Shown: positions 1 through 17,265, numbered from the stretch's first letter. The stretch: DNA of 64,000 nt from Pseudomonas putida (GCF_026625125.1 NZ_CP113097.1:4698001-4762000); one strand, 5' to 3'. Translations and numbers: made by a program. Notes: a model not told the origin generated them from the sequence alone.

Positions 1-129
1 GCGCAGCAACTGCACGTCATCGACCTGACGCCGCCCATCCTCCACCAGCCAGGCCATCCCCGCCGCGAGCATCGCCAGTACCACCAACACCATCAGCAGT
101 GCGGCGCCCTGCTGTCGCTTGCCACCCAT
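1..129 (-). CDS. GspK-like type II secretion minor pseudopilin (5' end only)
   Basis: The first 43 codons of a gene that runs off the left edge, read on the minus strand from an ATG at 129. The protein begins with a short basic leader (MGGKRQQG), then a hydrophobic stretch ([20 protein letters not shown]) and a polar region. This is the layout of a prepilin leader cut after Gly by a prepilin peptidase. The residue five after the cleavage point is not Glu, which is typical of GspK, the pseudopilus tip subunit. From recall, P. putida carries a type II secretion locus beside this tat operon. Only the N terminus is visible, so another T2SS pseudopilin or a pilus-assembly protein (PilX type) remains possible. 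Confidence 0.55.
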   Translation of the reverse strand, partial: MGGKRQQGAALLMVLVVLAMLAAGMAWLVEDGRRQVDDVQLLR

Positions 130-274
130 GGCGCAGCACTCCTCTTACCAGACAAGGCGCCAGTCAACAGGGGCGTTGTTGCAGGCAGATTGCAAATACC
201 TTGCAGTCATGTTCGCGTCATCTACGCGAGGCAGGATTGGCCTTTCTTTTCATGGCCTTACAGGAGTGGTCGTT

Positions 275-508
275 ATGGGTGGCATCGGAATCTGGCAACT
301 GGTGATCGTACTGCTGATCGTGTTTCTGCTGTTTGGCACCAAGCGCCTCAAGGGCCTGGGCAGTGATGTTGGCGAAGCGATCCAGGGCTTTCGCAAGTCC
401 ATGGGCGGTGACAGCGATGCCAGCACCGCAGCCACACCGCAGCAGGTACAACAGGAGCCACTGACCCGTTCGCCGGCCCCACAACCGCACGCGGATCGGC
501 AGGCCTGA
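275..508 (+). CDS. tatA: Twin-arginine translocase subunit TatA
   Basis: A 77-residue protein with an N-terminal membrane helix ([20 protein letters not shown]) containing the FGTKRLK hinge of TatA/E, an amphipathic helix ([14 protein letters not shown]) and a polar Gln/Pro-rich tail. TatA oligomers form the size-adjustable pore for folded Tat substrates in the inner membrane. I chose the ATG at 275 because GGAG lies 8 bases upstream and because TatA proteins begin directly with the membrane helix; the frame is open further upstream but lacks this layout. It is the first gene of tatABC and overlaps tatB by one base. P. putida is thought to have a second Tat operon elsewhere, so this may be an accessory copy. 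Confidence 0.93.
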   Translation: MGGIGIWQLVIVLLIVFLLFGTKRLKGLGSDVGEAIQGFRKSMGGDSDASTAATPQQVQQEPLTRSPAPQPHADRQA

Positions 509-798
509 TGTTCGAGGTAGGCTTCAGCGAGATGCTGCTGGTAGGCATCGTCGCGCTGCTGGTGCTTGGCCCGGAACGCTTGCCCGTCGCCGCGCGTACG
601 CTGGGCCGTGGCCTGGGCCAGGCGCGCCGGGCAATGCGCGGGCTGCGCGCGCAGATGGAACGGGAAATCGACATGCCCGACCTCGACAGCGCGCCACTGC
701 AGCGCCTCGAGCAGCAACTGCGCCAGGGCATCAGCCTGAAGGCGGAACCGGCGCCTGACGCTGCACCCGTTACCGTCATTCGGGAGACCACCTCATGA
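508..798 (+). CDS. tatB: Twin-arginine translocase subunit TatB
   Basis: A 96-residue protein opening with [20 protein letters not shown], then the GPERLP hinge and a long amphipathic, Arg-rich helix (roughly residues 25-60). This is the canonical TatB pattern, including the Glu in the membrane helix and the Gly-Pro hinge. TatB joins TatC in the receptor that binds twin-arginine signal peptides. The start codon overlaps the tatA stop (TGATG) and the 3' end overlaps tatC by four bases, indicating translational coupling. The C-terminal tail is shorter than in E. coli TatB. Confidence 0.93.
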   Translation: MFEVGFSEMLLVGIVALLVLGPERLPVAARTLGRGLGQARRAMRGLRAQMEREIDMPDLDSAPLQRLEQQLRQGISLKAEPAPDAAPVTVIRETTS

Positions 799-1544
799 GC
801 ATCGCCCTGGACCCAGCGGCACACATGCCGCTCACCGGGCACCTGCGCGAACTGCGCAAGCGCCTGGTGCGCTGCCTGCTATTGGTCGCGGTAGTGTTCG
901 CCGGCCTGTTCCCTTTCGCCCAACAGCTCTACACACTGATTTCCGAACCGCTGCGCCGCTTCCTCCCGGAAGGCGCCAGCATGATCGCCACCAGTGTCAC
1001 CTCGCCCTTTCTCACACCGTTCAAGCTGACGGCGATGTGCGCGCTGTTCCTGGCCATGCCGCTGCTGCTGCACCAGGCCTGGGGCTTCCTTGCGCCGGGC
1101 CTTTACCGGCGCGAACGGCGCATCGCCCTGCCCTTGCTGGTGTCGAGCATCGTGCTGTTCTACGCCGGCATGGCCTTCGCGTTCTACCTGGTATTCCCCA
1201 TGATGTTCGGTTTCTTTGCCAGCGTGACGCCCGATGGCGTGGCGATGATGACGGACATCAGCCAGTACCTGGATTTCATCATGGCGCTGTTCCTGGCGTT
1301 CGGCCTGGCGTTCGAAATCCCAGTGGCAACGTTCATCGTGGTGTGGGTGGGGCTGGCCGATGTGGCCACGTTGCGGCGTAGCAGGCCCTACGTGATCGTT
1401 GGGTGCTTTGTGGTGGGGATGATTCTTACACCGCCGGACGTGTTTTCGCAGACGATGCTGGCAGTGCCCATGTGGATACTGTTCGAACTGGGCCTGGTGG
1501 CCTGCGCGCTGGTCCACAGCAAGGCGGGTGTGCCGACAACGTGA
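795..1544 (+). CDS. tatC: Twin-arginine translocase subunit TatC
   Basis: A 249-residue polytopic inner-membrane protein with six predicted hydrophobic segments. It has the N-terminal LTGHLRELRKRL motif that recognises the RR signal peptide, the conserved periplasmic loop (SEPLRRFLPEG) and the FxxFEIPV segment (AFGLAFEIPVATF). TatC is the signal-peptide receptor of the Tat translocase. It overlaps tatB through ATGA, completing a tatABC operon. A plausible client is encoded nearby: the multicopper oxidase at 10328-11713 has an RR leader. Confidence 0.95.
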   Translation: MSIALDPAAHMPLTGHLRELRKRLVRCLLLVAVVFAGLFPFAQQLYTLISEPLRRFLPEGASMIATSVTSPFLTPFKLTAMCALFLAMPLLLHQAWGFLAPGLYRRERRIALPLLVSSIVLFYAGMAFAFYLVFPMMFGFFASVTPDGVAMMTDISQYLDFIMALFLAFGLAFEIPVATFIVVWVGLADVATLRRSRPYVIVGCFVVGMILTPPDVFSQTMLAVPMWILFELGLVACALVHSKAGVPTT

Positions 1545-1640
1545 GAGGGGCATCAGCTGCTTCGGTAGCGCTGCCTCGTTAACTTCGTAATGCCTCGTCT
1601 ACATGCTGCTTGTTCATCCGATCCCATCGCGAGGAACACC

Positions 1641-3761
1641 ATGAACGAGCTCCTTGAAACTTCAGACGTCATTGACGACACCACATTCAGCAGCAGCCTT
1701 GCCCTGGAGCAGCTGGGCAATCTCGCCAAAACCCTCGATGCCCAGCTGTTCACCCACCTGTTCAGGTCGGTGTTCGGCAGTGGCTTCGCGCCTGCGGTAT
1801 TTGTCGAGTTGCAACGGCATTTGGCTGACGACACGCTGGCCAACCCCGCATTCAGGGTCGAGACGGGCCTGCCGACATGGACCGCCTATGACTCGGACGC
1901 GGAAGAGATCCAGGTACAGCGCGAAGTCATAGATCAGGCACTTGAAAATCCGGAGATCACCGCCACGTTGCTGTTGGCGCTGATGCAGATTTTTGCCCTG
2001 CATGTTCACAAGCAGCTTCGTCGATATGAGGGCGCAGCAGGCACCGAGCCGGCAACCGAGCCCCCACCAGAAAACCTCGGGGTCGCCTTTGCCCAGACGC
2101 TGCTCTTCTACAATGAGCCGATCGAAGCGGGTAGGACGTTCGCGATCTTTACCCACTCAGGCACTGAAACACCGTTGGTTGTGGCGTTCCCGACCCAGGA
2201 GCCACCCCACACTGACGAATTCGGTGCCGGCCGGGGCGACAAGAAAGCCAGCCATAGATCCTTCGGCCATGAATCGATTGAGGACGCACTGGAGGTCGCC
2301 GGCTTCGACAGCGCCCAGCGCAAGGCCATCTACTTCGGCAACTGGTTGCGGGACTACTCGCAACTGATTGACCCAAAACTGGTTCATCCGGTGCAAGGTG
2401 CAGGCGTCGATACCGCTGAAATCATTCAGAGCATCGCCAAAGGCCAACTGCCGAGAGTCTCGCGCAAGAAGCTGACAGCCATTGTCGACCTGTTTGCCCT
2501 GAAGGAATTCCATAGCCTGCAGCAGACACCCGAAGACCGCGCGCACTACCGGGTGACCCCACAGATGCTTGGGGTCTACCGGGCCCACGAACACATCGAC
2601 AACCCGACCACGCTGGACCGCAATGCCTTCGACCCGCGCAGCATCGACAAAGACTTCACTGCCCTTGTGTTCCCTGAACACAAGCAGAATGCGGTGCTAC
2701 CCAAGCGTTCGATGAAACGTTACATCCGCCGATCGATAGCCTACATGGTCAAACAGCTGGAGGCGGCCAAGAAGGAGGGCATGACTACCGAGGGCATGCG
2801 CCACTTTGGCGAGGCCTTGCACGTGCTCGAGGACTACTTTGCCCATTCGAACTTTGTCGAGCTCAGCTTGAAAAAACTGGGGCACGACAAGGTGCTGGTC
2901 TGGACCACGGGGATCGAGGCCAGAGAAAACAGCAGGCATGCCTGGCCTGTGGTCACCGGCATGTTCGGCGCTCTGGACATCGTCGGTAGCGTCGCCGACC
3001 CGCTGGCCAACTTGCTCTATGGTGATGCGTCATCCCCCACGCCCGAGCCTGGCGAACGCAGCGATTTCGACCAGGTCATGCTGATATTGCTCGAGGATGA
3101 GGATCCTCTGCTGCGCAATGCGTATGAGCTCTACCTGAAGGCCCGCGACAACGTACGTAAAAACGAGATCTACCGCTGGATCAACCAGGTGACAAAAGTC
3201 GCTCAGTTGCCCAACGAGGCGATTGGCTACGCCACCAACCTGATCAAGAAGCCCCTGCTCAAATGGGCAGGCGATCACATCGCAACCCTGCAAACGCTGC
3301 TGGACACTGACCCCAACAGCGATGCCAGCGCCCTGGCAACCCATTCACAACTGGCCAAGGACCACGACACGCATCCCTTCCACACCCTGGCGGTACAGAT
3401 GGCGACAGAAGCCGTGAAGGTCGTAGGCCAAGCGATGTTCGATCACTGGCAGGAAAACAGCGCAGCGTCTGGCGACCCCCGTGTATTGGCTGAGGGCATG
3501 ATTGTTCACCCCTACGACACCGACCGATTCGATCAGATCGTCAAGGACTGGGCGCTCGCCAATCCACAACGGATCGAGCAGGGGGAGTCCGTCGAAACGC
3601 TCAGGCAGTTGCAGACAGACGAATTGGCAGAAGCAATGAAGGGTATAGGGGAGGCGCTGGAGACTGTCGTCAAGCACGTCGAGGAAATAGAAAAAATAAC
3701 CGATACGAGCTTCTGGAGCATCGTCAACAGCCCGGACGCGGGCCCTTCGCCCTTTGGCTGA
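1641..3761 (+). CDS. Het-C domain protein (bacterial heterokaryon-incompatibility-C homologue)
   Basis: A 706-residue protein. The ATG at 1641 is preferred over in-frame ATGs from 1590 because GAGGA lies about six bases upstream. Around residue 231 it has YFGNWLRDYSQLIDPKLV, and around residue 394 HVLEDYFAHSNFVEL. Both match the characteristic blocks of the Het-C family (Asn-Trp-Leu-Arg-Asp-Tyr-Ser-Gln and His-x-Leu-Glu-Asp-x-x-Ala-His-Ser-Asn). In fungi HET-C takes part in self/non-self recognition cell death; the role of bacterial members is not established. The His/Asp/Glu-rich blocks could bind metal and resemble phospholipase C/zinc-dependent folds, but that is inference. No signal peptide is seen. 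It stands alone between tatC and the convergent YqfO-like gene. Confidence 0.8.
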   Translation: MNELLETSDVIDDTTFSSSLALEQLGNLAKTLDAQLFTHLFRSVFGSGFAPAVFVELQRHLADDTLANPAFRVETGLPTWTAYDSDAEEIQVQREVIDQALENPEITATLLLALMQIFALHVHKQLRRYEGAAGTEPATEPPPENLGVAFAQTLLFYNEPIEAGRTFAIFTHSGTETPLVVAFPTQEPPHTDEFGAGRGDKKASHRSFGHESIEDALEVAGFDSAQRKAIYFGNWLRDYSQLIDPKLVHPVQGAGVDTAEIIQSIAKGQLPRVSRKKLTAIVDLFALKEFHSLQQTPEDRAHYRVTPQMLGVYRAHEHIDNPTTLDRNAFDPRSIDKDFTALVFPEHKQNAVLPKRSMKRYIRRSIAYMVKQLEAAKKEGMTTEGMRHFGEALHVLEDYFAHSNFVELSLKKLGHDKVLVWTTGIEARENSRHAWPVVTGMFGALDIVGSVADPLANLLYGDASSPTPEPGERSDFDQVMLILLEDEDPLLRNAYELYLKARDNVRKNEIYRWINQVTKVAQLPNEAIGYATNLIKKPLLKWAGDHIATLQTLLDTDPNSDASALATHSQLAKDHDTHPFHTLAVQMATEAVKVVGQAMFDHWQENSAASGDPRVLAEGMIVHPYDTDRFDQIVKDWALANPQRIEQGESVETLRQLQTDELAEAMKGIGEALETVVKHVEEIEKITDTSFWSIVNSPDAGPSPFG

Positions 3762-3773
3762 AAACCACTGGTT

Positions 3774-4085
3774 TCAGAAATCCAGCAGGCGCCAGACCTC
3801 AAAGGCCGGCGTCTCGTACGGATGGCTCAGGCGCAGCGCAGCGACGACCTGAGCGATCAGGTCATCAGCCACCACCAGCTCCACCTTCCACTCCTCGACC
3901 ACCTCGACCTGGCCGGTTTGCCCGAGGAACGGCTGGCTGCCGTCCAACGGGCGAAACTGGCCCTGGCCGAGGGTTTGCCAGGCGCAGTGGTCGTAGTCGC
4001 CGATACGCCCGCCACCGGCGGCGAATACGGCGGCCTTGACCACGTCGACGTGGCTGGCCGGGACGAAGAAGGCGAGCTTGTACAC
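3774..4085 (-). CDS. YqfO/NIF3-associated small protein
   Basis: A 103-residue protein starting at a GTG (MYKLAFFVPASHVDVVKAAV). The fold signature is that of the CutA-like domain found inside NIF3/YqfO proteins: FVPASHVDVVKAAVFAAGGGRIGDYDHCAW near the N terminus and LRLSHPYETPAFEVWRL at the end. No catalytic activity is established for the stand-alone form. It begins four bases after the purL stop, so it is probably co-transcribed and translationally coupled with purL. The start is uncertain because the AAGG ahead of the GTG is very close. Confidence 0.75.
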   Translation of the reverse strand: MYKLAFFVPASHVDVVKAAVFAAGGGRIGDYDHCAWQTLGQGQFRPLDGSQPFLGQTGQVEVVEEWKVELVVADDLIAQVVAALRLSHPYETPAFEVWRLLDF

Positions 4086-4088
4086 GCC

Positions 4089-9742
<5,654 letters not shown>

Positions 9743-9751
9743 CGCTCAAGG

Positions 9752-9838
9752 CCCTATCACCGGCAAGCCGGTGCTCATAGGGGCAGCGCCAGTCTTGTCG
9801 TAGCGCCGCACCTGTAGACCGGTTTGCCGGCGATGCGG
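9752..9838. repeat. REP pair (inverted) between mltF and tadA
   Basis: Two REP-type palindromic units in opposite orientation: one around ATCACCGGCAAGCCGGTGCT (9757-9776) and one around ACCGGTTTGCCGGCGATG (9818-9835). They match the GCCGGCAAGCCGGC-type core typical of P. putida extragenic repeats. They lie between convergent mltF and tadA and may act as terminators or transcript stabilisers. Confidence 0.8.
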
Positions 9839-9848
9839 CCAGAACAGG

Positions 9849-10328
9849 CTAGGCCTTGGCCCGCCGGGCCTTGAAGAAGTCGCTGAGGATCTGCCCGCAT
9901 TCTTCAGCCAGTACCCCGCCCTCGAACATTACCCGATGGTTCAGAAAGCCCTGGCTGAAGAACTGCCCCTGGCTCTGCACGATGCCCGCCTTGGGCTCCA
10001 GCGCACCGTAGACCACCCGCGCCACCCGCGAATGCACGATCAACCCCGCGCACATGCTGCAAGGCTCCAGGGTCACGTACAAGGTGCTGCCCGGCAGCCG
10101 GTAATTGCTGGCGGATTTCGCCGCCGCGCGGATGGCGACCATTTCGGCATGGGCACTGGGGTCGCTGTCGATGATCGGCCGATTGAAGCCCTGCCCGATG
10201 ACCTGGCCGTGCTGCACCAGCACCGCCCCCACCGGCACCTCGCCCAGCGCGGCACCTTGTGCAGCCAGGTCCAGGGCCAGGCGCATGAACGCCTGATCAT
10301 GGCTGCGATCGATGATCTGTGGGCGCAT
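9849..10328 (-). CDS. tadA: tRNA adenosine(34) deaminase
   Basis: A 159-residue cytidine/deoxycytidylate deaminase-fold enzyme. The zinc site is visible as HAEMVAI (His plus the proton-shuttling Glu) and EPCSMCAGLI (two Cys). TadA converts A34 to inosine in tRNA-Arg(ACG), which is needed to read CGN codons, and is usually essential. The start codon overlaps the stop of the multicopper oxidase gene, so both are probably on one transcript. Family length and motifs are normal. Confidence 0.96.
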   Translation of the reverse strand: MRPQIIDRSHDQAFMRLALDLAAQGAALGEVPVGAVLVQHGQVIGQGFNRPIIDSDPSAHAEMVAIRAAAKSASNYRLPGSTLYVTLEPCSMCAGLIVHSRVARVVYGALEPKAGIVQSQGQFFSQGFLNHRVMFEGGVLAEECGQILSDFFKARRAKA

Positions 10329-11713
10329 CAGACCACCGCAATCGCGGCCATCAGGCCGGTTTCCATGTGGTCGATGACGTGGCAGTGGAACATCCAGGTA
10401 CCTGGATTATCGGCCACCAGCGCCACTTGGGCCCGCTCGTTCTTGCCCAGCAGGTAGGTATCGGTGAACCACGGCTCGACGATCTTGTGCCTGTTGGAGG
10501 CAATCACCTTGAAGCTCATGCCATGCAGGTGAATCGGGTGCTGGTACTGGGTCATGTTCTTCAACTCGAAGATGTAGCTCTTGCCTTTTTGCAGCGTGGC
10601 GATCGGCCGGTCGGCGCAGGTCTTGTCGGTGATGTCCCAGGCCTGACCATTGATCTGCCACAGGCTAGGCGGCCTGCCATTGTCGGTGTTGACCGAAACC
10701 TTGCCCACCCATTCGAAATTGAAGTTCAGCTTTTCGGCATTCTCCAGGTCCGGCTCGGCCACCGGGTTCGGTGGCAAGGCAGGCGGCCAGTCGCTGGGGG
10801 CATCATTGCTGGGCACCGAGCGCAACGTGCCCAAGCGGACGAAGCCATCGCGCAGGGAAATTTCTTCACCTGCCTGGGGGATGCGGATCGCCAGACAGAT
10901 ACGCATGCCTGGCCCCAGCCAGTACTCGTCATCGAGCACACGCGGGGTGACCGGATTGCCATCGAGGGCATAGATTCTGGCCTCGTGATCACCGCCCTTG
11001 AGGTTCAGGCGATAGGTCCAGGTGTTGTCCAGGTTGAGCAGACGCAGGCGCACAACCTGCCCGGCCGGTAATTCGGTTACCGCATCAGCCTGGCCATTGA
11101 TAGTGATCAGCCGGCCAGCGGTACCATTGCGCGCCGCTTCGCGGGGGATGCTGAACGGCAGCCAGGCCCCCTGCTCGTCCACGTGCCAGTTCTTCAGGCT
11201 CAGCGTGCGCTCATGCACAAAACCGGTGGGCTCGCGCTCCTCGACGATCAGTGGGCCGACCAGGCCGCGCCCGAGCTCTTCAGAGCTGCTGACGTGCGGG
11301 TGATACCAGTAGCTGCCGGCGTCAGGCACGCGGAACTTGTAGTCGAAGTACTCGCCCGGCTTGACCGGCAACTGCGACACATACGGCACACCGTCCATTT
11401 CCAGCGGCAGGCGGATGCCATGCCAGTGAATGGTGGTTTCCACCGGCAGGTGGTTGATGAAGCGCACCCGCAACCAGGTGCCCTGGCGGACCCGCAGCTC
11501 GGTACCGGGTGCCGACGGGCCGAAGGCCCAGGCCTCGGTCTTGAAGCCAGGCACGAGCTCGACCTCCAGAGGCGCCGCGATCAGTTCGTAGTCGTGCCCG
11601 GCATTCTCATCCTCGACCTTGCCCAGCCAGTACCGCGCTGCGCCTCCGGCGCCCAGGCCTACTACAACCAGGCCAGTGAGGCCCTTGAGCATTTGTCGAC
11701 GGGTGAAGGACAT
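10328..11713 (-). CDS. Tat-exported multicopper oxidase
   Basis: A 461-residue protein. The ATG at 11713 is preferred over an upstream TTG at 11740 because it yields a compact twin-arginine leader, MSFTRRQMLKGLTGLVVVG. Copper sites are visible: TIHWHGIRLP and YWYHPHVSSS in the N-terminal domain, then HPIHLHGMSF and MFHCHVIDHMETGLM at the C terminus (type 1 copper Cys, two His and Met, and type 2/3 His pairs). The family oxidises phenolics, Cu(I) or Fe(II) with four-electron reduction of O2 in the periplasm. The substrate cannot be read from the sequence; CueO-like Met-rich inserts are not obvious. It is a probable Tat client, upstream of and coupled to tadA. Confidence 0.9.
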   Translation of the reverse strand: MSFTRRQMLKGLTGLVVVGLGAGGAARYWLGKVEDENAGHDYELIAAPLEVELVPGFKTEAWAFGPSAPGTELRVRQGTWLRVRFINHLPVETTIHWHGIRLPLEMDGVPYVSQLPVKPGEYFDYKFRVPDAGSYWYHPHVSSSEELGRGLVGPLIVEEREPTGFVHERTLSLKNWHVDEQGAWLPFSIPREAARNGTAGRLITINGQADAVTELPAGQVVRLRLLNLDNTWTYRLNLKGGDHEARIYALDGNPVTPRVLDDEYWLGPGMRICLAIRIPQAGEEISLRDGFVRLGTLRSVPSNDAPSDWPPALPPNPVAEPDLENAEKLNFNFEWVGKVSVNTDNGRPPSLWQINGQAWDITDKTCADRPIATLQKGKSYIFELKNMTQYQHPIHLHGMSFKVIASNRHKIVEPWFTDTYLLGKNERAQVALVADNPGTWMFHCHVIDHMETGLMAAIAVV

Positions 11714-11848
11714 CGGTGCGGGTACCTCGTTTGAGCGCAATCAAGCTGCCAGCACGGCTGGCGATGAAGGGCGAATACGATACACCTGCAAATGCGAAAG
11801 ATTAAGTGAAGTCTCGTCGCAGGGGGCTCATCGGCCTTCCCAGATACA

Positions 11849-11874
11849 ACAAGGGCGCCTTGCGGCGCCCTTGT
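11849..11874 (-). terminator. Hairpin terminator candidate downstream of guaA
   Basis: A perfect 11-bp inverted repeat, ACAAGGGCGCC / GGCGCCCTTGT with a four-base loop, eight bases past the guaA stop on the minus strand. The 3' tail is only weakly U-rich. It also lies upstream of the multicopper oxidase gene, separating the two minus-strand units. Confidence 0.7.
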
Positions 11875-11882
11875 GGCTCAAC

Positions 11883-13460
11883 TCATTCCCACTCGATAGT
11901 GGCCGGCGGCTTGCTCGACACGTCGTAGGTGACGCGCGAGATACCGTCGATTTCGTTGATGATACGGCCGCTGACAGTCTCCAGCAGGTCGTAAGGCAGG
12001 TGCGCCCAGCGCGCGGTCATGAAGTCCACGGTCTCGACAGCACGCAGGGCCACGACCCAGGCGTAGCGACGGCCGTCGCCCACGACACCCACCGACTTCA
12101 CCGGCTGGAACACCACGAACGCCTGGCTGGTCTTGTGGTACCAGTCGGCCTTGCGCAGCTCTTCGATGAAGATGTGGTCGGCGCGACGCAGAATGTCGGC
12201 GTACTCCTTCTTCACTTCACCGAGGATCCGCACACCCAGGCCTGGGCCTGGGAACGGGTGGCGGTAGACCATGTCGTACGGCAGGCCGAGTTCCAGGCCG
12301 ATCTTGCGCACTTCGTCCTTGAACAGTTCACGCAGCGGTTCGACCAGCTTGAGGTTCATTTCCTCCGGCAGGCCACCCACGTTGTGGTGCGACTTGATCA
12401 CGTGAGCCTTGCCGCTCTTGGCGCCGGCCGACTCGATCACGTCCGGGTAGATGGTGCCCTGGGCGAGGAACTGGATGTTTTCCAGTTTGCTGGCTTCGGC
12501 GTCGAACACGTCGATGAAGGTACGACCGATGATCTTGCGCTTCTTCTCCGGGTCGGCTTCGCCTTCCAGGTTGTCGAGGAACTGCTTCTCGGCATCGGCA
12601 CGGATCACTTTTACGCCCATGTTCTCTTTGAACATGGCCATCACCTGATCGCCTTCGTGCAGACGCAGCAGGCCGTTGTCGACAAAGACGCAGGTCAGCT
12701 GGTCGCCGATGGCGCGGTGCAGCAGCGCAGCGACCACCGAGGAATCGACACCGCCAGACAGGCCCAGCAGAACGTTGGCCGAGCCGACTTGCTGACGCAC
12801 CTGGGCGATGGCGTCTTCGACGATGTTCGAAGGGGTCCACAGGGCTTCACAGCCACAGATGTCCTGCACGAAGCGGGACAGGATGCGACCGCCCTGCTTG
12901 GTGTGGGTCACTTCCGGGTGGAACTGCACACCGTAGTAGCCGCGCGCGTCGTCGAACATGCCGGCGATCGGGCAGCTCGGGGTGCTGGCCAGGATGTTGA
13001 AGTTGCCCGGCATCTGGGTGACCTTGTCGCCGTGGCTCATCCACACGTCCAGGCCCAGTACGCCGTCGCCATCGACGTGGTCTTCGATGCCGTCGAGCAG
13101 GCGGCTCTTGCCGACCACGTCAACACGGGCATAACCGAACTCGCGCAGGTCCGAACCTTCGACCTTGCCGCCCAGTTGCTCGGCCATGGTCTGCATGCCG
13201 TAGCAGATGCCCAGCAGCGGTACGTTCAGGTCGAACACGGCCTGCGGAGCACGCGGGCTGTTGGCTTCGTGGACCGACTCGGGGCCGCCGGCGAGGATGA
13301 TGCCGCGCGGGTTGAATTCGCGGATCGCTTCATCGTCCATGTCGAACGGATGCAGTTCGCAGTAGACACCGATCTCACGCACGCGGCGGGCGATCAGCTG
13401 GGTGTACTGAGAACCGAAATCGAGGATCAGGATGCGGTGAGCGTGAATGTCGAGGGCCAT
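11883..13460 (-). CDS. guaA: GMP synthase (glutamine-hydrolysing)
   Basis: A 525-residue enzyme converting XMP to GMP with ATP and glutamine. The N-terminal class I amidotransferase has the nucleophilic Cys in LLGICYGMQ and the His/Glu pair in [10 protein letters not shown]. The ATP-pyrophosphatase domain has the PP-loop GLSGGVDSS, and the C-terminal dimerisation domain ends in PPATIEWE. It lies downstream of guaB with about 120 bases of repeat-rich spacer, forming the usual guaBA operon. Confidence 0.98.
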   Translation of the reverse strand: MALDIHAHRILILDFGSQYTQLIARRVREIGVYCELHPFDMDDEAIREFNPRGIILAGGPESVHEANSPRAPQAVFDLNVPLLGICYGMQTMAEQLGGKVEGSDLREFGYARVDVVGKSRLLDGIEDHVDGDGVLGLDVWMSHGDKVTQMPGNFNILASTPSCPIAGMFDDARGYYGVQFHPEVTHTKQGGRILSRFVQDICGCEALWTPSNIVEDAIAQVRQQVGSANVLLGLSGGVDSSVVAALLHRAIGDQLTCVFVDNGLLRLHEGDQVMAMFKENMGVKVIRADAEKQFLDNLEGEADPEKKRKIIGRTFIDVFDAEASKLENIQFLAQGTIYPDVIESAGAKSGKAHVIKSHHNVGGLPEEMNLKLVEPLRELFKDEVRKIGLELGLPYDMVYRHPFPGPGLGVRILGEVKKEYADILRRADHIFIEELRKADWYHKTSQAFVVFQPVKSVGVVGDGRRYAWVVALRAVETVDFMTARWAHLPYDLLETVSGRIINEIDGISRVTYDVSSKPPATIEWE

Positions 13461-13475
13461 GACTCAATCTCTGGT

Positions 13476-13579
13476 GCAGCTGCAAGCGTCTAGCTGCGAG
13501 CTGCAAGTTGATCGGGGAAAACGCGGTAGCTGCTGCAACGCAACTACCGCTTGGAGCTTGCTACTTACCGCTGGAGGCT
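13476..13579. repeat. Inverted repeat array in the guaB-guaA spacer
   Basis: The spacer contains an AGCTGCAAG-rich unit (about 13476-13507) and its inverted counterpart (CTTGGAGCTTGC, 13550-13561), flanking a hairpin with arms GCGGTAG (13522-13528) and CTACCGC (13543-13549). The same AGCTTCAAGC/AGCTGCAAGC repeat family recurs at 57234-57324. It is probably an extragenic palindromic element modulating guaBA transcript ends. Confidence 0.6.
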
Positions 13580-15693
<2,114 letters not shown>

Positions 15694-15885
15694 GGGCGAA
15701 ACGGGCCTGGGGATTGCGGTGGTCGGGCAATTCTACCGTTCACGCGCCCAGGTAGCGACCTGGTCAGCGCAAGGCCGCAGGCGCCATCGCTGCAACAGCC
15801 GAGGCCTCTGTGCGCAACCACCTAGTCCAAGGCAAAATTGCCCCCTGCACTTGGCGCCCTCCCCCCACCCCCTTATCATGCCCCC

Positions 15886-17265
15886 ATGATCAAAGACCCC
15901 TTCGAACGACTCGGCCTGGACCGCGAGGTCCTCACCGTCAGCCAGCTCAACGGCCGTGCCCGTGTGCTGCTGGAAGACGTGTTCCGCAGTGTCTGGGTGG
16001 AAGGCGAGATATCCAACCTCGCCCGCCCGGCCTCCGGCCACATGTACTTCACCCTCAAGGACAGCGGCGCCCAGGTGCGCTGCGCGCTGTTCCGGCAGAG
16101 CGCCACGCGGGTCCGCCAGGCCCTGCGTGATGGCCTGGCAGTGCGAGTGCGTGGCAAGGTCTCGCTGTTCGAAGGCCGTGGCGACTACCAGTTGATTCTC
16201 GACACAGTCGAACCGGCCGGTGACGGCGCCCTGCGCCTGGCCTTCGAGGCACTGAAGGAAAAGCTCGGGGCCGAGGGCCTGTTCAGTGCCGAACGCAAGA
16301 AGGCGCTGCCAGCCCACCCGCAACGCATCGGCATCATCAGCTCGCCCACCGGTGCGGTCATCCGCGACATCATCAGCGTCTTCGGCCGCCGCGCTCCGCA
16401 AGTCGAACTGAACCTGATCCCCACAGCGGTGCAGGGCCGCGAAGCCATCGCGCAGATCGTGCGCGCGATTCGCCTGGCCGACAGCCGCGGTTTCGATGCC
16501 CTGATCCTGGCCCGTGGCGGCGGGTCGCTGGAAGACCTGTGGTGCTTCAACGAAGAGGCCGTGGCGCGTGCAATCGCGGCCTGCGTCACACCGATCGTCA
16601 GCGCCGTGGGCCATGAGACCGACGTGTCGATCAGCGACTTCGTTGCCGATGTGCGCGCCCCTACGCCCTCAGCCGCTGCCGAGCTGCTTGCCCCCGATAA
16701 CAGCGGGCTGCAGCAGCGCCTTGAGGGGCTGCAGCGGCGCCTGCTGCTGCGCATGCAGAACCGCCTGGCCCACGACCGCCTGCGCCTGGAATCGCTGACC
16801 CGGCGCCTGCGCCACCCCGGCGAGCGCTTGCGCCAGCAGGCCCAGCGCCTGGACGACCTGGACATGCGCCTGCGCCGCGCGTTCCTGCAGGGCCTCAACC
16901 AGCGCCGCGAACGCCTGGCGCGCCTGGACACACGCCTGGCCGCGCAACATCCGGGGCGCACGTTGAAACTGCTCAGCCAACGCCTGGACAGCCTCGCCGA
17001 GCGCCTGCCGCGGGCCATGCGCGAGGTGCTCAAGGACCGTCGCCAGCGCTTTCAGGCGCAACTGCAGACGCTGCAAGTGGTCAGCCCGTTGGCGACCCTG
17101 GCACGCGGCTACAGCATCCTGCTCGACGAGCATGGCCAAGCCATCCGCAGTGCCGAGCAAACCCGCAACGGCCAGCGCCTGACAGCCCGCCTGAATGAAG
17201 GCGAATTGCAGGTGCGCGTCGAGGACAACCACCTGACTCCGGTCACCCTTTCCCTACTGGACTGA
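15886..17265 (+). CDS. xseA: Exodeoxyribonuclease VII large subunit
   Basis: A 459-residue protein from ATG 15886 (MIKDPFERLGL); family members start here with an OB-fold (VLTVSQLNGRARVLLED... VEGEISNLARPASGHMYFTLKD). The catalytic region has IGIISSPTGAVIRDI, LARGGGSLEDLWCFNEE and SAVGHETDVSISDFVADVRAPTPSAAAE. A long Arg/Leu-rich coiled coil (about residues 265-400) is typical. With XseB it degrades single-stranded DNA processively from both ends. The next gene starts three bases after its stop. Confidence 0.97.
   Translation: MIKDPFERLGLDREVLTVSQLNGRARVLLEDVFRSVWVEGEISNLARPASGHMYFTLKDSGAQVRCALFRQSATRVRQALRDGLAVRVRGKVSLFEGRGDYQLILDTVEPAGDGALRLAFEALKEKLGAEGLFSAERKKALPAHPQRIGIISSPTGAVIRDIISVFGRRAPQVELNLIPTAVQGREAIAQIVRAIRLADSRGFDALILARGGGSLEDLWCFNEEAVARAIAACVTPIVSAVGHETDVSISDFVADVRAPTPSAAAELLAPDNSGLQQRLEGLQRRLLLRMQNRLAHDRLRLESLTRRLRHPGERLRQQAQRLDDLDMRLRRAFLQGLNQRRERLARLDTRLAAQHPGRTLKLLSQRLDSLAERLPRAMREVLKDRRQRFQAQLQTLQVVSPLATLARGYSILLDEHGQAIRSAEQTRNGQRLTARLNEGELQVRVEDNHLTPVTLSLLD

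Noticed and set aside
11619..13493. 624-codon open frame on the plus strand
   Set aside because: Antisense to guaA and the multicopper oxidase gene, both unmistakable; no motif in the translation.
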